A stretch of 64,000 nucleotides of DNA, from NCBI GenBank assembly GCA_029204045.2, contig CM055073.1, positions 24,778,438 to 24,842,437 on the forward strand. Reading direction: 5' to 3'. The position numbers were made by a program, and so were the translations under genes. Below are positions 21,401 to 33,524 of this stretch, piece by piece; position 1 is the stretch's first letter, and the number at the start of each line of letters is the position of its first letter. The notes beneath the pieces are model-generated. The model was not told the DNA's origin and ran no database searches. It worked only from the letters and a program-made list of their open reading frames with translations. This stretch comes from Tillandsia leiboldiana. Taxonomy: Eukaryota; Streptophyta; Magnoliopsida; Poales; Bromeliaceae.

Positions 21401-22543
21401 ATCAGATTGAGTCGTTGAGGGTTCTCCGACTTAGCTGTGAGAGTGTTTTGGGCTATTCCTGTTTGAGTCGAGGTTCTTTTTCCGACTGAGTTGTGCTTTG
21501 AGCTTGGAGTTACCGATCTGTTTGATCGTGGATCATAGCCTGCATGAGCCACATTTGAGCTTGACAAAGATACTTTACAGAGATACTTGAGATGGGTTAC
21601 TTTTTACTCGAGCGGGTCGCTCCCCTCGAGTGCCACTCCGGAGTAGGCGAGACCGGGTTGTTTTACCGGCGTGAGATTGAGCTTTTCTATCACGACTTGT
21701 CGTTGCATTTGTCCCTCTGGCTGTGCTGGTGTTGGCAGTCATGGACGTCCTACATAAGTCCGCTCCTCCGGGACGTAACGGCAGTAGGTTGGTGCAGGTT
21801 TGACTGGACCCGAGGAGGCAGTCAGTTCAGATTGGGTGATCCGAGATGAGAGTTAGTTGTGGCATCATGTTCTTTCTGTTCCATTCTTTGAGCATCTAGA
21901 TAGAGGCATAGTAGCTGTAGAGTTTACTTTTCCCAGCTTTCCTTACAGCACTGCATTTGTTGCTTTATGCCTCTAGTAGACTTAGTGGGCAGACCGTCGG
22001 GCTTGTTGGCGGCACCCACTGAGAACTACTGTGGGATGTAGTTCTCACACCCGTCGTGGTGTCTTTCCCCCAGGGACTTCTACTCCGGTTCCTGTTGTTC
22101 CTGTTGCTGATCTTTCTGACCGAGGCGAGGGAGTCGCGAGCTAGTTCCCTACCCGTCGTTGGAGTGTAGCGGTACCCCTTCAGAGGAGAGCTTCAGTAGA
22201 TTAGTTATTTTATTTTCCTTCTTTGAGAGACTGATGTAGTGAGGATTGTTATGTATTGAGAGCCTGTACACTGATGTATTTATTGGAGATACCTCCCGGT
22301 TGAGTTCTGAGTTTGTATATGAGGATATTGTATGATTATCATTTTTGGGAGACGGACATTGTGGTATTATTTCCAGTTGTACAGTGATTGATTTAGTTAT
22401 ACAGCAGATTTTTATTTATAGCTCTGATATCTGTTTAGCTGTAGTACTTTTCTTGCAGGTAGGACGCTTCGCCTATGCGAGTTTGGCATAGGTGGCGGAT
22501 CTGTTGGCGAGCCGGGTCGCAGTTTCGATCCCGGGGCGTGACA
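18455..22543 (+). repeat. 3' LTR of the gypsy derivative (4089 bp)
   Basis: Nearly identical to 11635-15747, with the same ends, CACGTGGC motifs, 25-bp palindrome (19193-19217), TATA box (19294-19301) and 48-bp repeats (21126-21259). Confidence 0.9.
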
Positions 22544-22548
22544 CATAT
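22544..22548. repeat. right 5-bp target duplication of the gypsy derivative
   Basis: CATAT, identical to 11630-11634. The copia protease frame resumes directly after it. Confidence 0.9.
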
Positions 22549-23560
22549 GATCAGAAGCCCCTGAATCAATAATCCACGAACTTTGTGGTAGGGACTGAGA
22601 ATGGTTAGTGGATGCCTGAGTGGATATACCTGCCATCTTGCCTTCTCCTTTGTTCTCCGTAGTCGACTTGAGCAATGCCAATTGTTGTGTAAGATTCTTT
22701 ATCATTTGGTCCTTTGAATAATCATTTGGTCTTTCGTTGATAGATTCAAACTTTGACTGCTCCCCCTCAATTGAGACCACATTTGCACTTGAGCGCCTTA
22801 AATATTTTGGCCTTAAGTGGGGATTTAAATCCCAACACATTTCCTTTGTATTCTTTTTCCACAGTGAGTGCACCTTAACTTGTCTTTTTCTCCATCACCC
22901 ATCCTAGGCCGACTTTGAATTTTACTAAAATTTATTCCTTTTGTTCGGCGATAATCAGTGAATAAAGCAGATCTTTCATCTACTTCCATATGTTTTGACT
23001 TTAGGAGTCTACTAGCTTCACTTCTCACATAATTGTATGTGTCCTCTACTGAGGGAAGAACATCTTTAGATAACATTTGCAACCGTTGTAACTCCATCTC
23101 AGGTGGCAAGCCATAAAGAAATTCAAATACATGTTGTTGTTCCTTTCTCCTTTTAATTTCTGTTGGATCAATACTAGAAGGATGGCAGTATTCTAGCTCC
23201 TCCCATTTTTGCCTTAACAAACCATAATATTCTTCAATTGAGTTGCCCTCCATTGTGATATGCTCCCTCTGCAGATGATACAGTCGAGCATTATCATGCT
23301 TCTGAGAATATGTACTTTGCACTTTATCCCATATTTCTTTAGCTGTAGAAAGGAAAAGAAAACTCCTACTTATGTGGGGTTCCATGGAATGTAGCAACCA
23401 ACTCATCGCCATTAAATTTTCACTTTCCCAATCATCATAGGAGGCCTCATTCTTATCTGGCTCCTTAATTGAGCCTGTAATGTAGCTAAACTTTTTTCTG
23501 CTACCAATAAACATCTTCGCAGATTGAGCCCATTCTAAATAGTTTCTTCCATTTAATTTG
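22549..23560 (-). pseudogene. copia gag and protease active site
   Basis: From about 23560 down, the frame reads LNGRNYLEWAQSAKMFIGS, then a long Gag domain with W-x-x-L and KEIWDKVQSTYSQ motifs (UBN2-type copia Gag). It ends with C-T-H-C-G, the start of a CCHC knuckle that is frameshifted near 22870. The next frame (22875-22549) ends in WIIDSGASDHM, the protease active site. Gag packages the RNA in the virus-like particle. The gypsy insertion splits the protease right after this motif. Confidence 0.75.
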
Positions 23561-23884
23561 GGTTGTCATTGTGACTACTTCCATTCCAGATAACACCTCG
23601 TGGGGATCTCCTGTCTCTTCCTTTTGTTGAGCGGAGGATTCTCCAATCACATTATTCTCTAACTTGCTTCAACTTCTTGACCTTTGATGGAGAAACTCCA
23701 TTTCACAGACTTCAATGGGGTAACGACCTCCAGAATGAATTGTACATAGAGGAGATTGAAGGAGAAATTCCTATAGCAAAGAAGAATTAATTCAATCAAA
23801 TTGAGGTAATTAACAAAAGAATCAATTGAGATAATTAATTGAGGTAATTGAGGTAATTAACAAAAGATTCCATATTTCCCAACA
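23561..23884 (-). repeat. 5' end region of the copia element
   Basis: The outer end reads TGTTGGGAAATATGG on the minus strand. A TTGAGGTAATTAAC-type motif is repeated up to three times at 23800-23870. I could not find a primer-binding site or the inner LTR boundary, so the LTR length is unknown. Confidence 0.5.
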
Positions 23885-24107
23885 ATATTCACTGCATGTC
23901 ATTTACATTTGTCATCAAAAGTTTTGGATGGTCCTGAGATGTGTATTTAAATATCGGAGGCAATTAATTAAATGAGATTATAGGCGTAGTGGTTTTTAAA
24001 TTTAGAAGTTTCTATTCTAAATATGTGAAATTATTGTTGTGAATTTTACAATAGAGGTTTTTTTAATCATTATTAATGTATATATATTCAATTCAATATT
24101 CAACAAG

Positions 24108-24477
24108 GTGGAGGCTCACCACTTGTGCGCGCACCTTAACGAGGACATCCGCCAGTGCCTCATCTTTGACTCCCCCGAAGCTGGCGCTCGTCTCATCGGC
24201 GTGGAGTACATCGTGACCGAGCCGCTCTTTCTGGCACTTACGGACGGCGAGAAGCTGCTGTGGCACTCCCATGAGTACGAGGTGCGGGGAGGCTACCTCT
24301 TCATGCCCTGCGTGCCTGGACCCGTGGAGCGCCGCGACCTAGAGAAGGTTGCCAAGACATATGGCAAGACCATCCACTTCTGGCAAGTCGACCGCGGGGA
24401 CGCGCTGCCACTCGGGATCCCCCAAGTCATGATGTCACTCACCCGCGATGGCCAGCTTCGTGAAGACCTCGCCAACG
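24108..24477 (+). CDS. oil body-associated protein (OBAP, DUF1264), exon 2 (first visible exon)
   Basis: The exon encodes about 123 residues beginning V-E-A-H-H and including LIFDSPEAGARLIGVEYIV, LLWHSHEYEVRGGYL and FWQVDRGDALPLGIPQVMM, the core of OBAP/DUF1264 proteins. These bind plant oil bodies and help their stability and size, mainly in seeds. The acceptor AAG lies at 24105-24107 and the donor GGTAAT starts at 24478. The family is about 240 residues, so roughly 55-60 N-terminal residues are missing. No exon 1 is seen between the copia end (23884) and here, nor in 1-2463. It may lie upstream of the window or be lost. Coding GC is far above the surroundings. An intact host gene split by the 21-kb insertion and a truncated pseudogene are both possible. 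Confidence 0.85.
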
Positions 24478-25212
24478 GTAATTTGTTTGTTTGTTTGTTC
24501 TTTTGTTTTTTTTTCTATAATTAATTTGAAAGACTGCTTTTAGTTTTATAACAGGCTGAAGGAAAGGACGGAAAGTATGCTACAGAAGTTTAATTAAATA
24601 AACATGCTACATGGAAATTGAACTGACAGCCTTACTAATGGGTTCTATATAGTTAACAGGACTTGTAATTGAAGGAATTTAGAGCTGTTTTGATACTGTA
24701 TAGTCTATATAGAATATAGATTTGAAGGGAGGTTTTAAAAAAAAAAAGAAAGAGAAGGACCCAAGCCACTATGCTATAATATAAATCAGAATCATGCAAG
24801 ACAAATCTACTCAACAAAAATAGGAGGAAACTTAGTTAAACTAGGAGCCAGCTTGTACGAATCGTATTTAGGATCTTCTGTTTTGATATCATAGGAAACA
24901 ATTAATGGTTTGCCTTTACAAGATTAGTTTAAGCCACTAAAGAACGGTATATTTAATAATTGATATTCAACAATTACTGAAGCTAAGTTTGATGTTTGGT
25001 CCAGATTTACTTAATTTATTGACTGTATACATGTATACATGCTCTTCTTCTGTTGTTCTACTAATACCATTTTCAAATAGGCTAGGGGCCAAAAAGATAC
25101 TTTAATTTGTCTATACATGTATATATAAATATATATATATATATATGCCCCTCATGAAGATATTGATGGAAACATTAACTAGGAAAATCTTGGAATTACT
25201 ATTTTTTCTCAG

Positions 25213-25388
25213 ATGTTGAGAAGCGATTTGGAGTATCCTTCGAAAAGGAGAGGAAGAACAGGGAGTACATGAGCGGACCTGACCAAGGCATTCATCCGCT
25301 GGCGAATGCCGCTGGGAAGGGCCTGAAGCCGGAGCTTAGAGGAACCGAGCTCGCACCCCCCACTTCCATGTCCGGGGTCTTTGTTTAA
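25213..25388 (+). CDS. oil body-associated protein (OBAP), last exon
   Basis: The acceptor TTTTTTCTCAG ends at 25212. Joined to the previous exon, the split codon becomes GAT (Asp) and the frame continues VEKRFGVSFEKERKNREYM, then a Pro/Gly-rich tail ending S-G-V-F-V and TAA at 25386-25388. The phase fits the donor at 24478, so these two exons form one correctly spliced 3' end of about 181 residues. The intron (24478-25212) is 735 bp and AT-rich with a short TA repeat near 25130. No stop interrupts either exon, which argues for recent or current function. Confidence 0.82.
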
Positions 25389-28172
25389 TGAATTAATCAC
25401 ACTGCATAAAAAGGTATGACAGTATGATCAGTATGATCTCAGATACCGATATACACTAGTATATGCGTGTGTGGTGATCGTTGTCAGTCTGTTGTGTTTA
25501 ATTGTGAAGTCTAACTACGTGTTGTAGTTGGAAGTCGAAGAAGGCACGCTAACTTTAATCCGGTTTGTGTTATTTCTGATGCCTGCTTATGATACGTAAA
25601 GCTCTTAAGACTTGGGGATTATCAGAATGAGAGATAAGCTTCAGATTTCTATGTTGTGGTTTATTCTAACAGAAAAAACTATATATATCAAGCTCCAACA
25701 GGGGAGAAGAGAGGAAGAAGAATGAAGGAGGAGGCTCAGGTCAAGGTGAGGAGAAAGGAGGAACGAATGGCTCACCTCGGATAGTATGTGTTTGCTGTCG
25801 TGGATCCAGTCCAGCCCCAATCTGGAACAAACATTCTTCGCTTCGATGAAGTCACCCTAGAAATTGGTGTTGACCGACCATGTTGGTAAACTTAAGTTCA
25901 GTTTTGATTTTTTCTAATTTACAGAGTGTAATCATAGGCATTCTATCGGGCGGGCTTCCATCAAGGCCAGAATAAGAAATGGAACCATAATATGCTTTAT
26001 CCGCTGCGATGGCTTTCCAAATGTAGTCTTCTCAATTATGTCCAACAGTGCGTGCTCCTCCTTTTTTTTCTCCTTCTTCTTTGCTTTCTTCCTCTAGAGA
26101 GGGTCGGTCTTCCTTGCTTGGGCTTCACCTGAGAGGAACATGGCAATGCACACCACATATATCTCCATCAGGGAAAACGATCCAAACTGTAGTTGTTGTC
26201 CTTCCTCCCTCCGGCTCGTGTCAGAATCCTTGCCAGGCTTCGAGTCCACTAGCCCTACTTGGGTCAAACCCAATCACAAATGCCTTGGAGTTTTGAGATG
26301 GTCAACTCCCCAGCGTTGGAAGGCTCGGCTCCTTCGACGACCTTGTACCCCTTCTTCGGGTTTGCCTCATTTTTAGCGCCTTTCGATTCTAGGCGGTTGA
26401 AAAGATCGGGCCGAGATTTTACATCTCAATTTTCTCGTGAGCCCTTGGCAACGTGAACTATAATTGTTTCTCAATTTTCTCGTGAGCCCTTGGCAACGTG
26501 AACTATAATTGTTTCTTCTATCGTGGTGCGTTTTGTTGCACCTTTTTGTTTCCGAACAATCTCGGACCTTCTACAGCCATTTCTTTCCTGAAGCAAAATA
26601 TGTTCATGGGACCCACCGCTAATCATGTCTTCCCTCATCGTTTGGTTGACGAACGGCTTGTACAGCGTCCACTTTCTTTCTTTCTGCTGGTAACTTGTTC
26701 GGCTGTCGCCAACGCTTTTGCTTTTTTAATCGGCAAGTTAGCTTTTGCCCTCAAGGTTTCTAAAGCTAGCCAGTCTGCCTCGGTCATCTCGGCCATGCAA
26801 TAGATACATAGTCGAGATGGCTCCTCTTTTGCTGTCCACCTCCTCTTAAAGTTACGCTCTTCTCCAAGAGGGGCGGCGCGATTCCCATTCTTTATCCTAT
26901 ATTGGTCAATGTTTGATATTGATATCAGGGACGGGCCATGTTGCTTTTCTTTTTCAAGTCGTGCTACTAGGACCGTCTGCACCTGCCTACACTGACTATG
27001 TGTGACGGCACTGTAGCATCCCGATCTACTCACGATCGTGTATTGACTGTCGTAATCATGAATTGCAGACAATTGTGTAGTCACGTCTCAATCAATCGCA
27101 TTACACTAGGCTCTTATCAATACGAAAGACCCTCGCCTCGTCATTTTGGGCTTGTGGAGCTTGCCCCCAATATTGGCTAGGATTGAAAAATATTGTTCTA
27201 TTCGTTTTCAGAATCTCTGCTACCCTTCGCCTATTTACTGCATCCTTTCATTTACTGCGTCCTTTCATCTATAGTCTGAACAACATGACAAACTAGGCAT
27301 TCAAATTGATTACCATGGTCAAAGCGGTCATCGAAGCCTGCTCTTTTTTTTGACTTGGTATAAATGTCTCGAGTATTAAAATAGATTACTACAAATGGTG
27401 CCACAAGGTGTACCAAGAAGAATTGTTGGTGAAAATTTTGCTAGTGCAGGATCATATTATGGCCGAACACGTGGCTCGACCCAGCCTATCCACCAAGGCG
27501 GATTGTCCCTGTAATGTGAAGGCGTGATCTGACTTGGTCTCAGGAGTGGACCGAAGAGGTAAATGTTCGTTCAGGTTCGAGCTCAAGAAAGCTTTTGAAT
27601 TGTCCAAGCCCTTTAACATCTCAAAAGCTAACTTACAAAAGAATAGTTATAGTTAAAAGATGAAGAATCTGATCACTCAGACATTATTGAAGAGATTTTC
27701 ACATATGTCTACTGGGTGTCAAGTGAATTCACGAGATAGACTACTAATTTGGAGACTTGAGTCTTTATTTACATATATAACCTTGTTTTGCCACTTTATC
27801 CATGACTATATGCATATAGGCATTTGTCTTGGGCGAAACAAACCTCGTGATTACCACTATTTTTACCCTCGTTGGTGTTACTTCTCGATCAAGTTTGAAT
27901 CCTACTATATGTAGTTACCCTGACTCGCCGCAACCCGTCTAGAATGAGATTGCTCTAAGACACAGATGGCGGCGAGGATGATGGTGAGCCCGAAAATCAA
28001 AATCGAGGTAACATATTGAGAAGAGAAGGGGGTGAGAGGAGGGAGGAGAAAAGAAGAAGTGAGAGGTGTGAGAGCTTGAGGGAATTAGGGAATTTGGGGG
28101 AGGAGTTGAGAGAGAAAGAGAAGGATTGTGGAGGAAGAAAACTCTTAATATTTTTTCATTATCTCTATCTTT
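25389..28172. other. unassigned intergenic DNA after OBAP
   Basis: The OBAP 3' UTR and terminator presumably occupy the first few hundred bases. The rest shows no gene I recognise. At 26424-26513 a 45-bp unit (TCTCAATTTTCTCGTGAGCC...) is repeated twice in tandem. The minus-strand frame at 27084-26635 is Lys/Arg-rich near its end and could be an old retroelement gag, but no motif supports that. A purine-rich stretch is at 28020-28140. Confidence 0.45.
26424..26513. repeat. 45-bp tandem duplication
   Basis: Two adjacent exact copies, 26424-26468 and 26469-26513. Confidence 0.85.
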
Positions 28173-28188
28173 ACATCTGCTGCATATA

Positions 28189-28215
28189 GGGTTTAACCCT
28201 GTTTAATCAAAAAAA
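28189..28215 (+). mobile_element. 27-bp LINE stub with poly(A) and 16-bp target duplication
   Basis: GGGTTTAACCCTGTTTAATC followed by A's matches the 3' terminus of the LINE at 623-660 in opposite orientation. It is flanked by ACATCTGCTGCATATA at 28173-28188 and 28216-28231. This is an extremely 5'-truncated insertion made by the LINE machinery. Confidence 0.85.
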
Positions 28216-28231
28216 ACATCTGCTGCATATA

Positions 28232-28645
28232 TACTTGCCTACTTAGTACTGAAAATAAAATCCTCTATGAAAAAAGGGTTAAACAGTAAATAAGAAAAAT
28301 ATAGTTAATTGGGCCTTGTGGGTCTAATTTGTGTAGAAGTGAAGCTTCCGAGCAGGGGAGGCTCTTTGGATCTGCTGAGGCTTATCGGGTCGGCTCCCAT
28401 ACTTCCGACCACTCGATCCGGTTAAAGGGTTTTAAATACTTCTAGACTTCCAATTGGTAAGTCACTAGATCCTCTTTGACTTTTCTTCCTCTGTGGAGCT
28501 GGTTGGAATCCTAATAGCAGATGGTTCCCCTTTCGCCTGAAGATGCTAGTGGTTGTCTTCCATCTTGATCCCCTTCTTCTTCAAGATTCGGCTTCTCCAA
28601 GACCCCCGAAGGCTCTGTTCTCTCTCTTCTTATTCTTTACTATTG

Positions 28646-28647
<2 letters not shown>
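28232..28647. other. unassigned DNA
   Basis: No gene or element is recognised. The sequence is moderately AT-rich with a pyrimidine-rich stretch before the TA repeat. Confidence 0.5.
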
Positions 28648-30735
<2,088 letters not shown>

Positions 30736-33524
30736 GCATACGAGGTAAAAAGGGGTATTTGATTTGTTTTGGGACACCCAATGGGTTGGGGTGATATTCT
30801 GGTAAGTCGGTGGGTTGATCGGTTGATTTCGAAAGCTAGAGTTTCAGAATCGGTGTACTGATTGTTTGGTTTGTTGCTTATTTACTTAATATCGTAATTA
30901 GAATGATGTTAGGTGTGTGTGTGTGTGACTAATTTGACATCTTGTGGATCTTACATAGGTCCGAATATTTCGGTGATTGTACTCCAGTAGAGGTGGGTGC
31001 TCCGATCCGAAGTCAACAATATTGTCAAATTGGTTAACTCGATCCCTACTCTTCTCCCCTTACTTGTCAAGTAGTTAATAATTAATTTGTATTGTGCTCT
31101 ACTTCCTTTGTTGCATTATTCATATATTGCTTTTGGATACTTGTATCGGTTGAATATAGAGTAGAGCGGCTTAAAGAACTATTAGTTAAATTAGACACTA
31201 CTTGACGGGCATTTGACATAGAGACATTAGTTGACATCAAGATGATTTAGATGGTTGGTCACATATACTTGACTTTATTTTGACTGTGTGGTCAGTTCTC
31301 ATTTCATGTCACTTTGCAGTTCTTCGCTGCGATTACCTTGAGCGTTTATATTGATCGCCGCACCAGCGGCTTGCCTCCCGCAATGGTGTATTTTTTCGGA
31401 GTGGTGGTCGTGTATGATTCATGATCCCTACGCGGCATTTTGTGAGAGGAAGCCCCCTATAGTTATTACAGCCTCCGCGGTATTTGCGGTGTTATGCACC
31501 GGCAGTTAAGCGGCCTTTGTGGCTTTGCCTAAGGTCTGCGGACCAAAACGACGGATATATGTGTTAGCATTTGGACTGGACGTCCGGTTGGTATGTTATT
31601 AGATTGATAGTATCTCTTTCAGTAGTGGTTACCTGTATTTCATTTCTTATATATCTTCATTACTCTTTGTTTACTATTGTGGTTCATATTTTAGTTCACA
31701 TATGTATATCTTTCTCTCTATCTAGCTCATCTATTCGAGTTTCCCAATGAGTACAACTTGTTCCCATCGGCGCGTCGTACCCACTGAAAAACATGATTTA
31801 TTTTGTATTTCTCACTCTACTATTTTTACAGGTCCTAATGGTGGTGAGGGTCGGGACTTGCGTGAGAACATGACAAAGATAGGAGTCCAATCCATTGACC
31901 CATTTTGCCTTATGTTTCATTCCTTATGCCTTAGTTTATTTCGCCTATTATTTAGTGCATGTCATATTAGTTAGTTAGTTCTATTGTGGTTCTATGGTTC
32001 AAATAGTGAGTTCTATATCTGTGATGTTTTTGGTATTTATGGATTTTAAAACAATACATCTTGTGGACGTGGTTTGCAAAACTTAGATTTCGTCGTGATT
32101 TAAGTTTTCAAAAGAATACGCCGTGTAGATGTAGTTTTCAAAGTACCAATTTCCATCGCTTGTGTATTGTCAAATGAATATACATTGTATTATTCTTTTG
32201 TGGTATGTAATTGTATGGTTGAATTCTAGATGTATTGTTGCTCTTCACCGTGCATGTATAGAGAGACTCTGTCCATTTGAACAAAGAGAACTTGTGCGCG
32301 TGGCTAGTCTGGGCTCTTCTCGTGAGCCAAGTTGTTAAAAGAAAATGGCGTTTCTTCTTAACTTATGTTCTAAAAATAAATTTTCTTCAAAAATATCTTA
32401 CAAAAAGGCTTCCGTGGCGTGATACTTGTCGCACTTGTATTCTCACCTTCAGAAGGTTATACTAATCGATAGTATTTGCATCATATGAAGGCTAATATCA
32501 CACATGGACTTCGGTCATTATCTGTTGCGACTGGTGTCACGGTGCTCTATATCACACATGGACTTCGGTCATTATGCTCATGGTTGCTTACACGCACACC
32601 AGCGGTTTGGCCACCGCAATGGTGTACTTTTCCGGAATGGTGGTACGTTTGACCCGTGTACCCCACAAGGTGACATAGTGGGGACCCCTCGCGGTTACTT
32701 AAGGTGCTGCACAAGTGCCGTGGAGGGGTTGGAGGTAACAAGGTGAGAGCAAGGTGTTTCGTTTCGCTGGGGGTCCTTAGACCTTTTGGCAGGTGTTTCG
32801 TTTCGCGGGGGGTCTTTAGACCTTTTGGCAGGTGTTCCGTTCTGACTTACAGGGGTACTGTGGATTCATGAGGGGGAGTTTTGGATGCTCTGGTTTATCG
32901 GTTTGCTTTTCTTTCAGTACTTATAGCATAATACATGTTCTACATCTACCGCTTACTCTTCGGTCACTGACTTACCACATTGTGACAGGTTCGGTCAGGG
33001 ATAGGATCCGGGACGACGGTGAGGCCGCGACTCGAGGTTTTTAGCCCCCGATTAGGGGCTGGTGACCTTTCTTTTACTTACGTTTTGATTATTTCGGTTA
33101 GTTAGCTTATGTGCGTGTGATACATTTTTGTGGATGTTAGGTTTGAACGGTGTTTTCTCGTGGATGAATGCTTTTCCCTTACTAGTTGTTGATTCGGCCA
33201 CTCTTTTCAAATCAAGTAAAAAGATTGTTTAATAAAATTTAGGTGTTGTGTGGGCACCGTTTTACAACCCGTGGATTTATCCTTTCAAAATAGGGTGGCC
33301 TTACCGGATATGGTGCATGTTGTTGTTTTCCTCCTTTTATCTCCTTGACTGGTGTGGTTAAAGTATAAATTGTGATTGTGACGCCGTACATATACAAAGG
33401 AGACTCTGTCCGTTTGTGGAGTAACTTTGTATGTGTGGCGGGTCTGGGCACGTGCCAGAGGGTGGAGATGTTTCAAAAAAAAATACACGTTTTTCCGCTT
33501 ATTTTAGACCCCCGGGGCGTGACA
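30736..33524 (+). mobile_element. further gypsy LTR relics
   Basis: The stretch ends ACCCCCGGGGCGTGACA at 33524, a gypsy LTR terminus. Its last kilobase (about 32500-33500) matches 38040-38840 at intervals: the CGGTTTGGCCACCG block (32602 and 38123), the GTGGAGGGGTT block, and the GTGTGGGCAC block (33247 and 38716). A weaker copy of the same motif lies near 31350-31420. Hence it is the 3' part of an LTR from the family whose 5' part starts at 36507. No protein-coding trace is seen. Confidence 0.5.

Larger units (their letters stand above)
11635..22543 (+). mobile_element. large Ty3/gypsy derivative (LARD-like), 10.9 kb, 4.1-kb LTRs
   Basis: It has two near-identical LTRs (11635-15747 and 18455-22543), an initiator tRNA-Met PBS, a short 2.7-kb internal region and a polypurine tract, all inside a perfect 5-bp duplication. 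TTCGAGGACGAA just before the 3' polypurine tract is typical of the Tekay/Del group of gypsy elements. The internal region keeps only broken traces of gag and RT. Long LTRs around a non-coding interior match the LARD class, which depends on proteins from relatives. Differences between the LTRs are sparse by eye, so the insertion is fairly young. Confidence 0.88.
2464..23884 (-). mobile_element. degenerate Ty1/copia retrotransposon, host of nested insertions
   Basis: Reading from high to low coordinates gives gag (about 23560-22876), protease (split between 22875-22549 and 11629-11423), the pre-integrase zinc finger (11391-11095), integrase (split at 10814 and 4761), RT (4154-3300), RNase H (3287-2508) and a polypurine tract. 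The order is that of Ty1/copia. Both ends carry an almost identical terminus ending in TTTCCCAACA (2464-2500 and about 23845-23884). Only about 40 bp can be matched between the ends, so the LTRs are very short, truncated or rearranged. The outer end lies 224 bp before the OBAP exon. Stops and frameshifts make it inactive. Confidence 0.75.

Noticed and set aside
24293..24475. Minus-strand open frame in the OBAP exon
   Set aside because: Shadow of the real exon on the plus strand.
26635..27084. Possible retroelement gag on the minus strand
   Set aside because: No zinc knuckle, major homology region or neighbouring pol; left unassigned.
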